From a virus: DNA of 39,672 nt. Both the position numbers and the translations under genes were made by a program. The stretch's first letter is position 1, and each line of letters opens with the position of its first letter. Positions 5,942 through 14,111 of this stretch are shown here, one piece after another. The stretch lies in IMG/VR virus record IMGVR_UViG_3300045994_000090, positions 1-39,672 of that record. One strand, given 5' to 3'. Under the pieces are notes generated by a model. It searched no databases, was not told the DNA's origin, and saw only the letters and a program-made list of their open reading frames with translations.

Positions 5942-6766
5942 ATGGCTATTAAATCAAAAAAAGACAAATTCGCTTCTGAAGAAGTAACAGTTGAAGCTGT
6001 AAACGAAGTCCAAAATGACCAACCAGAAGTTGAGTCGACCGCATTGACTGAAGAGCAAATAGCTCTGAACGTTGCCATCAACGACGGCACTCTGTCAGCA
6101 CTGAGAGATGCAGAGACTACCTCTGGAGCTCTTGTAACTCTTATCACCATCTATATGGCACTACAAGGCGCTATCGGCGATGAAGCTGGTGCAACTGTAA
6201 ATGCCCTGGCTAACCTGAAGGCATTCCAACCTGCCAAAGTAAAGGCTGCCAAAGTGCCAAAGGAAAAAGCCTTCAATGAAGTTAAGGCGTTGAAAGACGC
6301 GATGGCTGATGAACACGATGCTGTTGCGGCATTGGACATCTTGGTCACCGACGAGCGCATTAGCGAAGACTTGAAGAACGCTATCATTACTTACACCACG
6401 TTATTGCACATTGACGGCATTCCACAAGCTATCACTGATGGTGCATGGGAAACTCTTGGTAATTTTGGTCGTAAAGGCAAGTCCGGCACACGTGTCGCAT
6501 CTGGCCCAAGAGTTGCATTCGGTATCGAAGTCGATGGCGTGGTATATGGCGCATTAACTGCAGCCATTAAGGCTCAAGGTATTACCAAAGAGATTACTGG
6601 CGATAATAAGTCTGATGACGCCGACATTGCATGGCGCACCATTCGTCCTAAGTTGTTGAAAGATGGCGTTGCAGAGTACAATGGTGTGACTTACACCAAA
6701 ACTGATGCGCCTGTAACTGCTGTTGCAGAGCCAGAAGCACCTGCTGAAGAAGAACCTACTCAGTAA
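5942..6766 (+). CDS. abundant-type early protein with NUMOD/IENR1-like domain and acidic tail
   Basis: The product is 274 aa, with the strongest ribosome site noticed in the window (AGGAGG, 5 bases from the ATG), which suggests high expression. The N-terminus is charged, the middle (residues about 35-170) is Ala-rich and helical, and residues about 187-245 form a small domain (FGIEVDGVVYGALTAAIKAQ, then IAWRTIRPKLLKDG, then EYNGVTYTKT) that resembles the C-terminus of the 182-aa protein at 801. The last residues are acidic and Pro-rich (EPEAPAEEEPTQ), like the tails of single-stranded-DNA-binding proteins. It stands just before another replication-associated protein and the DNA polymerase. 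A DNA-binding replication accessory role is inferred; I cannot name a family. Confidence 0.8.
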   Translation: MAIKSKKDKFASEEVTVEAVNEVQNDQPEVESTALTEEQIALNVAINDGTLSALRDAETTSGALVTLITIYMALQGAIGDEAGATVNALANLKAFQPAKVKAAKVPKEKAFNEVKALKDAMADEHDAVAALDILVTDERISEDLKNAIITYTTLLHIDGIPQAITDGAWETLGNFGRKGKSGTRVASGPRVAFGIEVDGVVYGALTAAIKAQGITKEITGDNKSDDADIAWRTIRPKLLKDGVAEYNGVTYTKTDAPVTAVAEPEAPAEEEPTQ

Positions 6767-6834
6767 CCTGAGTAAAACCGAATAACGGTACGGTACATGC
6801 CGTCTCATGTACCACAAATAAATCGGAGTCCAAA

Positions 6835-7599
6835 ATGACAGACAAATCAATAGTTAAAACGCAATCGCAAGCACAGTCAATAGCTAATATTGATGAAGCA
6901 ACCAAAGCATTACTTGAGCAGGCTGCCAAAGACCAAGGCGAGGCCGAAGTATCAGGTATACCTTTTATCAGCCCTAAAGGTAAGAAGTTCACTTTGGGCG
7001 AAGAAAAACTTGGTAATACGCTTTCAGTGGTAATCTTGGCCGACGTGTTCGACCATGCTTACTATGATAAAGCATATGACCCAGACGTCATCTCACCTCC
7101 GGCATGTTTTGCAATCGGCAAAGAGATTGAAACAATGGTACCAGACGGTATATCGCCACTGATACAGTCTACTGCATGCAACGTTTGTCCAATGAACGAA
7201 TTTGGTTCATCAAACAATGGCAAAGGTAAAGCATGTCGTAACGGTAGACGACTGCTAATAGCTGCCGTTACTGATGGTGTGCCTGACTTATTGAACTTGG
7301 CCATCATTAATATGTCGCCAAGTGCTCTTAAGGGCTATGCCAGATATTCTAAGTCATTGGCCTCTGTAAAGAAGCTACCTACATGGGCAGTTGTAACCAA
7401 GCTAGGCTTCGACGAAGATGCTGCTTACCCACAGATTGTGGCAACATTTGAAAACATCGTTGGTGGCGAGTATATTACTGCCATCGCACCAAGACTTCAA
7501 GAGTTTGCAGAATCAGTATCAACACCTTACGACGTCTCTGGTTATGTTGAGTCTACTGCAGTGGTTGCAGAAGGCGCTAAGAAGAGCAAGATGAGTTAA
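6835..7599 (+). CDS. replication-associated phage protein, possible ssDNA-binding protein
   Basis: The product is 254 aa with ribosome site TCGGAGTCCAAA. It has a Cys cluster (CNVCPMNEFGS, then GKGKACRNGRR), giving C-x2-C with a third Cys about 16 residues on and a basic segment, followed by LLNLAIINMSPSALKGYARYSKSL. This pattern is common in phage proteins encoded just upstream of family A DNA polymerases, where a single-stranded-DNA-binding or replication accessory role is usually suspected. The N-terminal ~35 residues are low complexity. Position immediately before the polymerase fits. Metal binding and ssDNA binding are inference. Confidence 0.75.
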   Translation: MTDKSIVKTQSQAQSIANIDEATKALLEQAAKDQGEAEVSGIPFISPKGKKFTLGEEKLGNTLSVVILADVFDHAYYDKAYDPDVISPPACFAIGKEIETMVPDGISPLIQSTACNVCPMNEFGSSNNGKGKACRNGRRLLIAAVTDGVPDLLNLAIINMSPSALKGYARYSKSLASVKKLPTWAVVTKLGFDEDAAYPQIVATFENIVGGEYITAIAPRLQEFAESVSTPYDVSGYVESTAVVAEGAKKSKMS

Positions 7600-7653
7600 C
7601 TCTCCAGTTAACTAGTTAGTCATCCATACCATTTTGGATGCATACAAATAAAT

Positions 7654-7685
7654 GGGTTATGATTGTAAAGTCATAGCCCTTTTTT
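7654..7685 (+). terminator. rho-independent terminator before DNA polymerase
   Basis: GGGTTATGA (7654-7662) pairs with TCATAGCCC (7671-7679) across an 8-base loop and is followed by six T. A shorter hairpin (CATCCA/TGGATG) lies at 7621-7640. It would limit read-through from the abundant proteins upstream into the polymerase gene. Confidence 0.8.
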
Positions 7686-7701
7686 ATGCCTAGGAGAAAG
7701 T

Positions 7702-9528
7702 ATGTACACAATAGATTTTGAAACACACCCAATAGTTGCAGGTAGTAACGTATCGCCAACGCCAGTTGGTGTGTCAGTTAAGCACGATAACGAACCATCA
7801 ATTTACATATCGTGGGGCCACCCAACTGGCAACGTAGATACCAAAGGTTTTGCTCAATCAATACTAGATGGCATATGGTTATCAGGTGAGCAGATACTAT
7901 GTCATAACGCTAAATTTGATTTACGCGTGGCGCACGAACACTTCGGTTTACCAGTGCCACTACCGGACCAGATAGTTGACACTATGATTATGGCATATCT
8001 TATCGATGCTCGTGAAGCATCACTTGGCCTAAAACAACTGGCTGAGAAGTATTGCAAGATGCCACCAGATGACCAACGAGAGTTAAACGCATGGCTAATA
8101 GCTCATAAGCTAAAGCCTGGTCAAGATATAGCATTCGCGCCGGCTGGCTTAGCCGGCAAGTATGCCGAGTCAGACACGAACATGACTTATACGCTATATC
8201 AGTACTTGGCACCTTATGTACTCATTGGCCATGAAGTAGATAAGAGTAATATACATACTGCATTTGACCGCGAGATGGCTGTTTTACCGATAGTTATTGA
8301 CATGGAAATGCGTGGCATTACTATATCATCTGACATACATATCACTAGAGAAAGGCTAGAGAGTATATTCAGTCTGCAAGATATGCAGTTAACTGCGTAC
8401 GGCAATGGCGAGAAGCCTGGCTCAAAAGCTATGTTCAATGTGCTACGCAAGAAAGGCCTTATTGACGAGTCTAAAATACAGTACACAGACAAAGGCAATC
8501 CACGATACGGCAAAGACTTTTTGGAGGATATGATAGCAGATAAAGAACTGGTTAATGTGCTTAAGTTACGTGGTAAGTTGCAGAAGTTCATTGGCACATA
8601 CCTTAAGCCATTTTCTGAGTCATCTACCAAGTATGATTTTAAATTCTTTCCGTACTATAACCAGACCAGATCAGAGGACGACTATGGAACACGCACTGGA
8701 CGATTTTCTAGTAATATTCAGCAACTACCAAAAGACTCTGGTTATAATTTTACTTTATATGCCGATGATGATTCTACTATAGATGCAATGCCATCAGTAC
8801 GGTCATTGATAGTGCCATCTAAGCCAGGTATGGTTTTGGTAAAGCGAGATTTCTCTGGTCAAGAGTTACGAGTGGTTGCACATTATGCAGAAGGCTCTAT
8901 TCTTAAGGCTTACCAAGATAACCCTAAAATGGATGTGCACGCATTCGTAGACAATCTTATACAAGAAATGACTGGTCACCATTTATCAAGAACACCTGTA
9001 AAGATGATTAACTTCCTTAAGTTGTACGGTGGTGGGCCAGGTAAACTGGCTGAGCGACTAAAGATACCGGTTGAGCAAGCAAGGACATTCTTTAGAGTGT
9101 ACGATGAAGCATTACCAGAATTTAAAGGGTTAATGAAAGACATCGAAAACCTTGCCCGCTCTGGTAAAAAGATTCGCACATGGGGCGGTAGATCGTACTT
9201 GGTTGAGCCATCCACACACGACCCAAAGACCGGTAGGCGTAAGGAGTTCTACTACAAACTTGGTAATGTACTTATACAAGGCTCTTCAGCAGATATGACT
9301 AAAGAAGCTATGATACGATACTTTTACAATCCAAATCGTAAAGGTAATCTGCTTATGACGGTGCACGACGAAATAGTTGTAGAAGTAGATGCGCAGCACC
9401 AAGATTCAGAAATGGCACTAGTAAGATGGGCAATGGATGGCATACCAGGCTGGGATGTGCCACTATGCTCTGATGGCGCAATCGGCACTAACTTAGGTAA
9501 AATGGAGACGTATGATGACAAAGACTAA
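7702..9528 (+). CDS. family A DNA polymerase with 3'-5' exonuclease
   Basis: The product is 608 aa and replicates the phage DNA. The exonuclease domain shows TIDFETHP (D5, E7), LCHNAKFDLR and YAESDTNMTY. The polymerase domain shows motif A VLVKRDFSGQELR (Asp near residue 383), motif B VKMINFLKLYGGGP (about 433-446) and motif C MTVHDEIVVE (HDE near 555-557). There is no 5' nuclease domain. It is shorter than T7 polymerase (about 704 aa). The ribosome site is TAGGAGAAAGT. It follows a terminator, so its expression is probably lower than that of the genes upstream, and its 3' end overlaps the nuclease gene at 9512. Confidence 0.95.
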   Translation: MYTIDFETHPIVAGSNVSPTPVGVSVKHDNEPSIYISWGHPTGNVDTKGFAQSILDGIWLSGEQILCHNAKFDLRVAHEHFGLPVPLPDQIVDTMIMAYLIDAREASLGLKQLAEKYCKMPPDDQRELNAWLIAHKLKPGQDIAFAPAGLAGKYAESDTNMTYTLYQYLAPYVLIGHEVDKSNIHTAFDREMAVLPIVIDMEMRGITISSDIHITRERLESIFSLQDMQLTAYGNGEKPGSKAMFNVLRKKGLIDESKIQYTDKGNPRYGKDFLEDMIADKELVNVLKLRGKLQKFIGTYLKPFSESSTKYDFKFFPYYNQTRSEDDYGTRTGRFSSNIQQLPKDSGYNFTLYADDDSTIDAMPSVRSLIVPSKPGMVLVKRDFSGQELRVVAHYAEGSILKAYQDNPKMDVHAFVDNLIQEMTGHHLSRTPVKMINFLKLYGGGPGKLAERLKIPVEQARTFFRVYDEALPEFKGLMKDIENLARSGKKIRTWGGRSYLVEPSTHDPKTGRRKEFYYKLGNVLIQGSSADMTKEAMIRYFYNPNRKGNLLMTVHDEIVVEVDAQHQDSEMALVRWAMDGIPGWDVPLCSDGAIGTNLGKMETYDDKD

Positions 9529-10153
9529 ATCATGGTCATACTCACAACTCTCTGGCTATGAGAAGTGTGCTCATGCACACATGTATCGCAAAGTAGTAAA
9601 ATTGCCAGAGCCAATATCGTACCATTTGGCCAACGGCGTGGCAGTACATTCTTTTGCTGAGAACTATCTGCTAGGTAAAATACCGGCACTGCCACCAGTG
9701 CTTAGTAAGTTTAGAAAAGAGTTCCAATCATTGTTAGATGCAGGTGCTTTACCAGAAGAAGAATTTGTACTTGACAAAGAATGGCAACTTATACCAAATG
9801 GTTGGTTGAGCAAGGAAGCATGGCTAAGACTTAAGTTAGATGCTAGAATAGGCAACTACATTGTAGACTTTAAGACTGGCAAGAAGTATGACGATCACGT
9901 TAACCAAGGCAGACTGTACGCAAACGTGATGATGATGCTAAATCAGGACTATGACGAGGTTGATGTAGAGTTTTGGTATCTTAACTCTGGTGAGGTGACT
10001 AGCCATACGTTCCACCGTAGAGATTTACTTGACGACAAATTCGCATGGGAGGCCAGAGTTAACAGGCTCCATAATGACACCGAGTTTAAACCGACTCCAC
10101 ATGAGTATTGTAAGTACTGTGCATTTAAAAGTTTATGTAACGCATATCAATAG
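9512..10153 (+). CDS. PD-(D/E)XK nuclease with iron-sulfur cluster motif (Cas4/RecB-like)
   Basis: The product is 213 aa. It begins with the SxSxLxxYxxC pattern (SWSYSQLSGYEKC, C19). Catalytic motifs are VHSFAE, LKLDAR (Asp about 110), YIVDFKTGK (about 116-124) and QGRLY (Gln about 131, Tyr about 135). The C-terminus YCKYCAFKSLC supplies three Cys (200, 203, 209), which with C19 would bind a 4Fe-4S cluster as in Cas4 and AddB. It probably acts as a DNA exonuclease in replication or recombination. The gene overlaps the polymerase end by 17 bases, suggesting coupled translation. There is no CRISPR context. Confidence 0.88.
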   Translation: MMTKTKSWSYSQLSGYEKCAHAHMYRKVVKLPEPISYHLANGVAVHSFAENYLLGKIPALPPVLSKFRKEFQSLLDAGALPEEEFVLDKEWQLIPNGWLSKEAWLRLKLDARIGNYIVDFKTGKKYDDHVNQGRLYANVMMMLNQDYDEVDVEFWYLNSGEVTSHTFHRRDLLDDKFAWEARVNRLHNDTEFKPTPHEYCKYCAFKSLCNAYQ

Positions 10154-10165
10154 TGAGGTAGTAAA

Positions 10166-10435
10166 ATGGGTACTAACTGTAATATGATTTTAATATCGGC
10201 TACAAACTTAACTCATAAGCGTTTTGAGCTAACAAGGTACAATTTTAAAAGTATCGGCGAGTATAAAGCACTGTCTGCAGTTATATATAACTTTCGTAAG
10301 TATATTGTTGCACTTGGCTACAATTGCAGCCTACTTGACGATTGTGAGATTATGGCATTTGAAGAAGTAATTTCAATTGCTGAACGTGATAGCAACGATG
10401 GATACCTTATAGAAATTTTAGAGTTTCTTAAATAA
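10166..10435 (+). CDS. hypothetical protein (89 aa)
   Basis: The product is 89 aa with ribosome site GTGAGGTAGTAAA. It contains Cys residues at 5, about 54 and about 60, and two predicted helices (SIGEYKALSAVIYNFRKYIVALGY and MAFEEVISIAERDSNDGYLIEILEFL, each quoted only as an extent here). I recognise no family. It lies between the Fe-S nuclease and a large inverted repeat, 13 bases after the nuclease stop. Confidence 0.6.
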   Translation: MGTNCNMILISATNLTHKRFELTRYNFKSIGEYKALSAVIYNFRKYIVALGYNCSLLDDCEIMAFEEVISIAERDSNDGYLIEILEFLK

Positions 10436-10450
10436 ATCTATAGTTAAAAT

Positions 10451-10525
10451 ATCGACCCTGTTGAATGATAATTTTTAATCCATATCAATCTATAGATTAT
10501 ATTATTATCGTTCAACAGGGTCGAT
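10451..10525 (+). repeat. dispersed inverted-repeat element, copy C (22-bp stem)
   Basis: The left arm 10451-10472 (ATCGACCCTGTTGAATGATA...) pairs with 10504-10525 over 22 positions with one G-U pair; the loop is 31 bases and holds ATATCAATCTAT. It lies 25 bases before the VRR-NUC gene. The right-arm wording (AACAGGGTCGATTCTCGT) recurs exactly at 19467-19484. A stem of about two helical turns would suit RNase III processing; no T-run follows, so a simple terminator is unlikely. Confidence 0.75.
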
Positions 10526-10549
10526 TCTCGTAGACGAGGGTTATGATTT

Positions 10550-10831
10550 ATGAGAGAATCTCGAATAGAATCTTATCTGACAAATGAGATTAAAAAACGT
10601 GAAGGCCTATGCTTGAAATGGGTATGCCCAAACTTTATAGGAGTGCCAGATAGGATAGTTTTTATATATAGACAAATCTGGTTTGTAGAAGTTAAGTCCG
10701 AAATAGGTAAAAGATCACCAATACAAGTGTACGTAGGCAAACTAATAATGAAGTACACTGACAACTATTTAGTCATTAGTTCAAAGGAACAAGTTGACGA
10801 ATTTATAAGGAAGGTTAATGAGCACATTTAA
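10550..10831 (+). CDS. VRR-NUC domain nuclease
   Basis: The product is 93 aa, a stand-alone VRR-NUC domain of the PD-(D/E)XK superfamily. Visible motifs are FIGVPDR (Asp34), IWFVEVKS (Glu47, Lys49) and SPIQ (Gln59). Phage VRR-NUC proteins of this size are thought to act as structure-specific DNA nucleases, possibly junction resolvases. The gene overlaps the SNF2-type helicase by 14 bases; this nuclease-helicase pairing is common in phages. The start ATG follows the hairpin element within 25 bases and has no strong ribosome site, the nearest purine run being CGAGGG. Confidence 0.9.
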   Translation: MRESRIESYLTNEIKKREGLCLKWVCPNFIGVPDRIVFIYRQIWFVEVKSEIGKRSPIQVYVGKLIMKYTDNYLVISSKEQVDEFIRKVNEHI

Positions 10832-12164
10832 ACCACACAGCTATCAGCAAGATGGTATAGACTGGATATTGTCACATAATGGTGCAGGATTATTCTTGCC
10901 ACCCGGTCTTGGCAAGACTGGCATAACACTCAGTGCATTACGTATACTTAAAGATGCTAATGAAGTACAAAGAGTGCTTATCATAGCACCATTAAGAGTA
11001 TGCTATATGGTATGGCGTCAGGAGAACATTAAGTGGGACTTTGGATTCTCTATCGGTCTGCTACATGGTAAAGATAAAGACAATGTAGTTCGTCAGAAAC
11101 ATGACATATACCTAATAAATACAGAAGGTTTGGCATGGCTATTTAGATGCCACTCTGCTTTGTTTAGTAAGTATAAGTTTATGCTTGTATGCGATGAATC
11201 AACACTGTTTAAAAATCAAGCATCGTTACGGTTCAAAATATTAAGTAGAATGCTAGAACGATTTAGGCGAAGACTTATTCTAACTGGCACACCTGCACCA
11301 AATGGATTGTTGCAGCTATGGTCGCAAATATACATATTAGACAATGGTAAGCGGCTCGGTAAGGACATAACAACATATCGTAGACGTTGGTTCATACCAA
11401 ACTTCACTGGATTTGGCTATGCCATGGTCAATGGTGCAGACGAGCAGATATACTCTGCTGTAAACGATATAGTTATGCACAAAAGCTCTGACGAATTAGA
11501 GTTACCAGAGAAATCGTTCAATACTATACTAGTGCAGTTGCCAACTAATGCGTTAAAGCTATACAAAGGCATTAAAAATGACTTTATTGCGGAGTATGGC
11601 GAGGATGAAAGCCTTATAACTGCAATGAACTCTGCATCACAAGCGTCAAAGTTAAAGCAAATCGCCAATGGCGCCTTGTATGGTGAAGATAGAGTAGTAC
11701 ACGAGATACATAGTGAGAAATTATCTGCGTGCGAAGAGATAGTAGAATCACTTGGTGGTAGACCGTTATTGATAGTCTACGAATTTAATCATGATCTAAG
11801 TAGGCTTAGAGAGACTTTTAAAGATGCACCACATATTGGCGGAGGCTTAAATGGTAATGACTTAGTTAAAATAGTAGAAAATTGGAACAAAGGTAAAATA
11901 CCAGTGCTACTCGTACAACCACAAGCTGGGGGCCATGGCCTTAACCTTCAAGGCGGCGGCTGCCATGACGTAGTTTGGTATAGTATTACATTTGACTTGG
12001 AGCTTTATGAGCAAGTTAATGCTAGAGTACATAGACAAGGAGTAAAGAACAGTGTAACTATACATCACATAGTTGCAGAAGGCACAGTAGATAGCAAGAT
12101 AATTAAAGTACTGGAGGGTAAAGCCAGGCTTCAAGATGCTTTACTTGAAAGTCTTTTAAAATAA
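10818..12164 (+). CDS. SNF2-type superfamily 2 helicase/ATPase
   Basis: The product is 448 aa. Helicase motifs in order are LPPGLGKTG (Walker A, about residues 27-36), VLIIAPL, VCDEST (DExx, about 125), LILTGTPAPN (about 155), then in the second RecA-like domain LLVQPQAGGHGLNLQ, WYSITFDLELYEQVNARVHRQG and HHIVAEGTVD. These are the signatures of phage SNF2/Rad54-like DNA translocases. It probably remodels replication or recombination structures together with the VRR-NUC protein, whose gene overlaps its start. Confidence 0.92.
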   Translation: MSTFKPHSYQQDGIDWILSHNGAGLFLPPGLGKTGITLSALRILKDANEVQRVLIIAPLRVCYMVWRQENIKWDFGFSIGLLHGKDKDNVVRQKHDIYLINTEGLAWLFRCHSALFSKYKFMLVCDESTLFKNQASLRFKILSRMLERFRRRLILTGTPAPNGLLQLWSQIYILDNGKRLGKDITTYRRRWFIPNFTGFGYAMVNGADEQIYSAVNDIVMHKSSDELELPEKSFNTILVQLPTNALKLYKGIKNDFIAEYGEDESLITAMNSASQASKLKQIANGALYGEDRVVHEIHSEKLSACEEIVESLGGRPLLIVYEFNHDLSRLRETFKDAPHIGGGLNGNDLVKIVENWNKGKIPVLLVQPQAGGHGLNLQGGGCHDVVWYSITFDLELYEQVNARVHRQGVKNSVTIHHIVAEGTVDSKIIKVLEGKARLQDALLESLLK

Positions 12165-12186
12165 AAGTATTATATTAGTAAAAATA

Positions 12187-12195
12187 TGATATAAT
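12187..12195 (+). promoter_or_regulatory. extended -10 promoter
   Basis: TGATATAAT lies 48 bases before the ATG at 12243 and just after the helicase stop. A clear -35 is not seen, which extended -10 promoters can tolerate. It would start the nucleotide-metabolism unit. Confidence 0.5.
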
Positions 12196-12242
12196 ATAAC
12201 CTCTTAAAGAAGAAAATCACTAAATATTAACTGGAGAGTAAG

Positions 12243-12404
12243 ATGGGTATTAGACAAGCAAGATTGACAAGACGGGAAGAGAATGGTCGATACATGGAAA
12301 TAGCATCAAAAGAACGTGGCGGTGCAGATCGTACTACGGCAAGAGATATTCTATTTGCTAGAACGCCATCAAATCAACCGTTCAATGCTAAAAAGGCAAA
12401 CTAA
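12243..12404 (+). CDS. small basic hypothetical protein (53 aa)
   Basis: This frame has 53 codons from MGIRQARLTRREENGRYMEIA to NQPFNAKKAN. Its leader TTAACTGGAGAGTAAG is almost identical to that of the gene at 4773. The stop overlaps the next start as TAATG, indicating coupled translation. The protein is strongly basic, with many Arg, and could bind nucleic acid. No family is recognised. Confidence 0.7.
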   Translation: MGIRQARLTRREENGRYMEIASKERGGADRTTARDILFARTPSNQPFNAKKAN

Positions 12405-12610
12405 TGGACGTAATGAAGACATCTACCTTGACAGGCAATGTACACATCAGAAATATTGATGTTACAGACGACCAGTTAAGGGAGTGGCGACGTGGAGCAT
12501 TAATACAGAATGTAATGCCTCACCTATCTGCTGCAGATAGAGAGTTCTTGATGACCGGCACCACTCCAGAAGAGTGGACTGACTTAGAAAATTTAATAGG
12601 TGAAGAGTAA
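12404..12610 (+). CDS. conserved-type phage protein (68 aa)
   Basis: The product is 68 aa. The central and C-terminal part (DDQLREWRRGALIQNVMPHL, then SAADREFLMTGTTPEEW) matches a small protein found in many phages and prophages: a helix with W-x-x-G-x-x-I-Q, then REF-x-x-T/S-G-x-T-x-x-E-W. Its function is unknown. It begins inside the stop of the preceding gene (TAATG), and its stop TAA overlaps the next ATG in the same way, so three small genes are translationally linked. Confidence 0.8.
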   Translation: MDVMKTSTLTGNVHIRNIDVTDDQLREWRRGALIQNVMPHLSAADREFLMTGTTPEEWTDLENLIGEE

Positions 12611-12927
12611 TGGCTAAAGTTATTTTAATATCGACACCATACAATTGTCATGCAATAGTATCATTGGAATTAGCTACACAGCTAATGAATTGCAAAGTAT
12701 ACAAAGAAGATGGTTGGGGTGACAATAAAAAATTCACTCTACAAGATTCTATGGAAATAGAGTTTATAGATGAAAGTAAGTTAACAACGCCAACTGTGCA
12801 AGAGTTGGCCATAGAAGAAATACTTGCAGAAAACAATAGGCTATCAAGGCTGGTTGAGCAATTGAAAGCACAAATAGAGCCAGTATCTACCAGTACTGAC
12901 TTGGTAGTAGAGGATGATTTTGTATGA
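12610..12927 (+). CDS. hypothetical protein with C-terminal coiled coil (105 aa)
   Basis: The product is 105 aa. The N-terminal half starts MAKVILISTPYNCHAIVSLE. Residues about 68-92 (ELAIEEILAENNRLSRLVEQ and onward) form a heptad-like helix, and the end is acidic (VVEDDFV). There is no recognisable domain. It overlaps both neighbours (TAATG upstream; 4 bases with the deoxyribosyltransferase-like gene downstream), so it is part of the coupled operon. Confidence 0.65.
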   Translation: MAKVILISTPYNCHAIVSLELATQLMNCKVYKEDGWGDNKKFTLQDSMEIEFIDESKLTTPTVQELAIEEILAENNRLSRLVEQLKAQIEPVSTSTDLVVEDDFV

Positions 12928-13355
12928 GAGTCTACATAGCAGCCCCTTGGTTTACGTCAGACCAATATACAAGATTGCAGGCCCTAAAGACAGTGCTAGA
13001 GTCTAATGGCATAGAATTCTTCTCGCCAAAGGACGAGAATCTTTTCGGTGACGGTAGCGCTACAGTGTATGATGTGCTAGATGGCAACATTAACGCTATC
13101 GTAGGGTGCGATGCAGTTGTAGCAATTACCGATGGTAAAGATGTTGGCACTATGTGGGAGTGTGGATACGCATATGCCAAAGGCATACCGATATTGTACG
13201 TATGGCTAGAAAGAATACCTGGCCAGAAGTTCAATCTTATGCTAGCCGCATCTGGCAGTGTAGCATATACGCTAGGCCAAGTTGTTTCACAATTATTCCA
13301 TTTTGAAGAAGAAAACGAATTTGCCGATGTACCGTACGTGGATGAAGTAGAATGA
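12924..13355 (+). CDS. nucleoside 2-deoxyribosyltransferase-like protein
   Basis: The product is 143 aa. It has the MRVYIAAPWF start, CDAVVAITDG (Asp63, Asp70) and GTMWECGYAYAKGIPI, in which Glu79 corresponds to the catalytic Glu of the 2-deoxyribosyltransferase fold. Classical members exchange bases on deoxynucleosides; relatives hydrolyse nucleoside monophosphates. In this operon it would help recycle host nucleotides. The ATG overlaps the upstream stop by 4 bases, and its own end overlaps the HD-domain gene by 4 bases. The exact substrate cannot be read from sequence. Confidence 0.85.
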   Translation: MRVYIAAPWFTSDQYTRLQALKTVLESNGIEFFSPKDENLFGDGSATVYDVLDGNINAIVGCDAVVAITDGKDVGTMWECGYAYAKGIPILYVWLERIPGQKFNLMLAASGSVAYTLGQVVSQLFHFEEENEFADVPYVDEVE

Positions 13356-13864
13356 AGACCGTGCAAGATTTTTACATGCAAATGCTAAATCTTGCACACA
13401 TTAAAAGATACTCGGTAATACCAAGAATACATGAAGAAAGTATTGCCGAGCATTCATTTTTTGTGGCGGCTATAGTAATGAAGTTATATGACGAGTACGA
13501 ATTTAGAGTAGGCCATGCAACTTGTATGGCTATACTTCATGATTGGACTGAGTCATATACCGATGATATTACCGTAATGACCAAGCGTAAGTATCCAGAG
13601 ATCGCCGAAGTTATTGAGCAAGTAGAGTCAAAGATAGCTAAGGTAGAGCTATCACCAATGGCATACGAGCTCTGGAAAGAGTACAAAGATGGTAGTACAG
13701 TAGAGTCAAAGATAGTAAAATATGCAGATACTATTCAGGTTATTCAATATGCACAAGGCGAAGTTAACCTTGGTAACAGTGCATACATGAAGAGTGTGGT
13801 AGATGATGCAACTTACAGAAGCATAAAACTTAAGGAGCTACTAAATGAGTATAAGAGGTTATGA
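13352..13864 (+). CDS. HD-domain phosphohydrolase, YfbR-like 5'-nucleotidase
   Basis: The product is 170 aa. HD motifs are visible: R25-x-H27, EHS at 33-35 (His34), LHDWTE (His63, Asp64), TDDI (Asp71/72) and VKYADTIQ (Asp about 125). The arrangement R..H..S-I-A-E-H-S followed by H-D-x-x-E-x-x-x-x-D is that of YfbR-type deoxynucleoside 5'-monophosphatases. It would dephosphorylate deoxynucleotides, possibly shaping dNTP pools beside the ThyX pathway. DatZ-type dATPases of 2-aminoadenine phages share the fold, but no PurZ is present. It overlaps both neighbouring genes. Confidence 0.85.
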   Translation: MKTVQDFYMQMLNLAHIKRYSVIPRIHEESIAEHSFFVAAIVMKLYDEYEFRVGHATCMAILHDWTESYTDDITVMTKRKYPEIAEVIEQVESKIAKVELSPMAYELWKEYKDGSTVESKIVKYADTIQVIQYAQGEVNLGNSAYMKSVVDDATYRSIKLKELLNEYKRL

Positions 13865-14111
13865 CTGGGAAGAGTTCTCAGAAGTTGTGCATGAGCACAT
13901 TGAAACATACACCATACCGCAGTACGGCGATAAAGGCGAAGACATAGCTTCAGAGTACAGTGTTGAAGACTGTTATCGCAACATGAAACGCTATCTTGCC
14001 AGAGCTGGTAAGAATAGCAGAGATGGTCAAGAATCACTTGACTTAATTAAAATAGCACACTACGCCCAAATGGCGTTCACACTTATCGGAGAGCAAAATG
14101 CCAAAAAATAA
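13845..14111 (+). CDS. conserved-type phage protein (88 aa), unknown function
   Basis: The product is 88 aa. Notable stretches are TYTIPQYGDKGEDIASEYS, CYRNMKRYLARAGKNSR and LDLIKIAHYAQMA. The pattern (C-x-x-N-x-x-R-Y-x-x-R-x-G-K-N-x-R then D-L-x-K-I-A-H-Y) is one I associate with a small family often found beside ThyX genes in phages, loosely like DUF3310 proteins. Function is unknown. It overlaps the HD gene by 20 bases and the ThyX gene by 14, so it is tightly tied to nucleotide metabolism. Confidence 0.75.
   Translation: MSIRGYDWEEFSEVVHEHIETYTIPQYGDKGEDIASEYSVEDCYRNMKRYLARAGKNSRDGQESLDLIKIAHYAQMAFTLIGEQNAKK

Noticed and set aside
9512-10153. CRISPR adaptation Cas4
   Set aside because: The Fe-S nuclease is Cas4/RecB-like, but there is no cas1/cas2 or repeat array; its place beside DNA polymerase fits replication.
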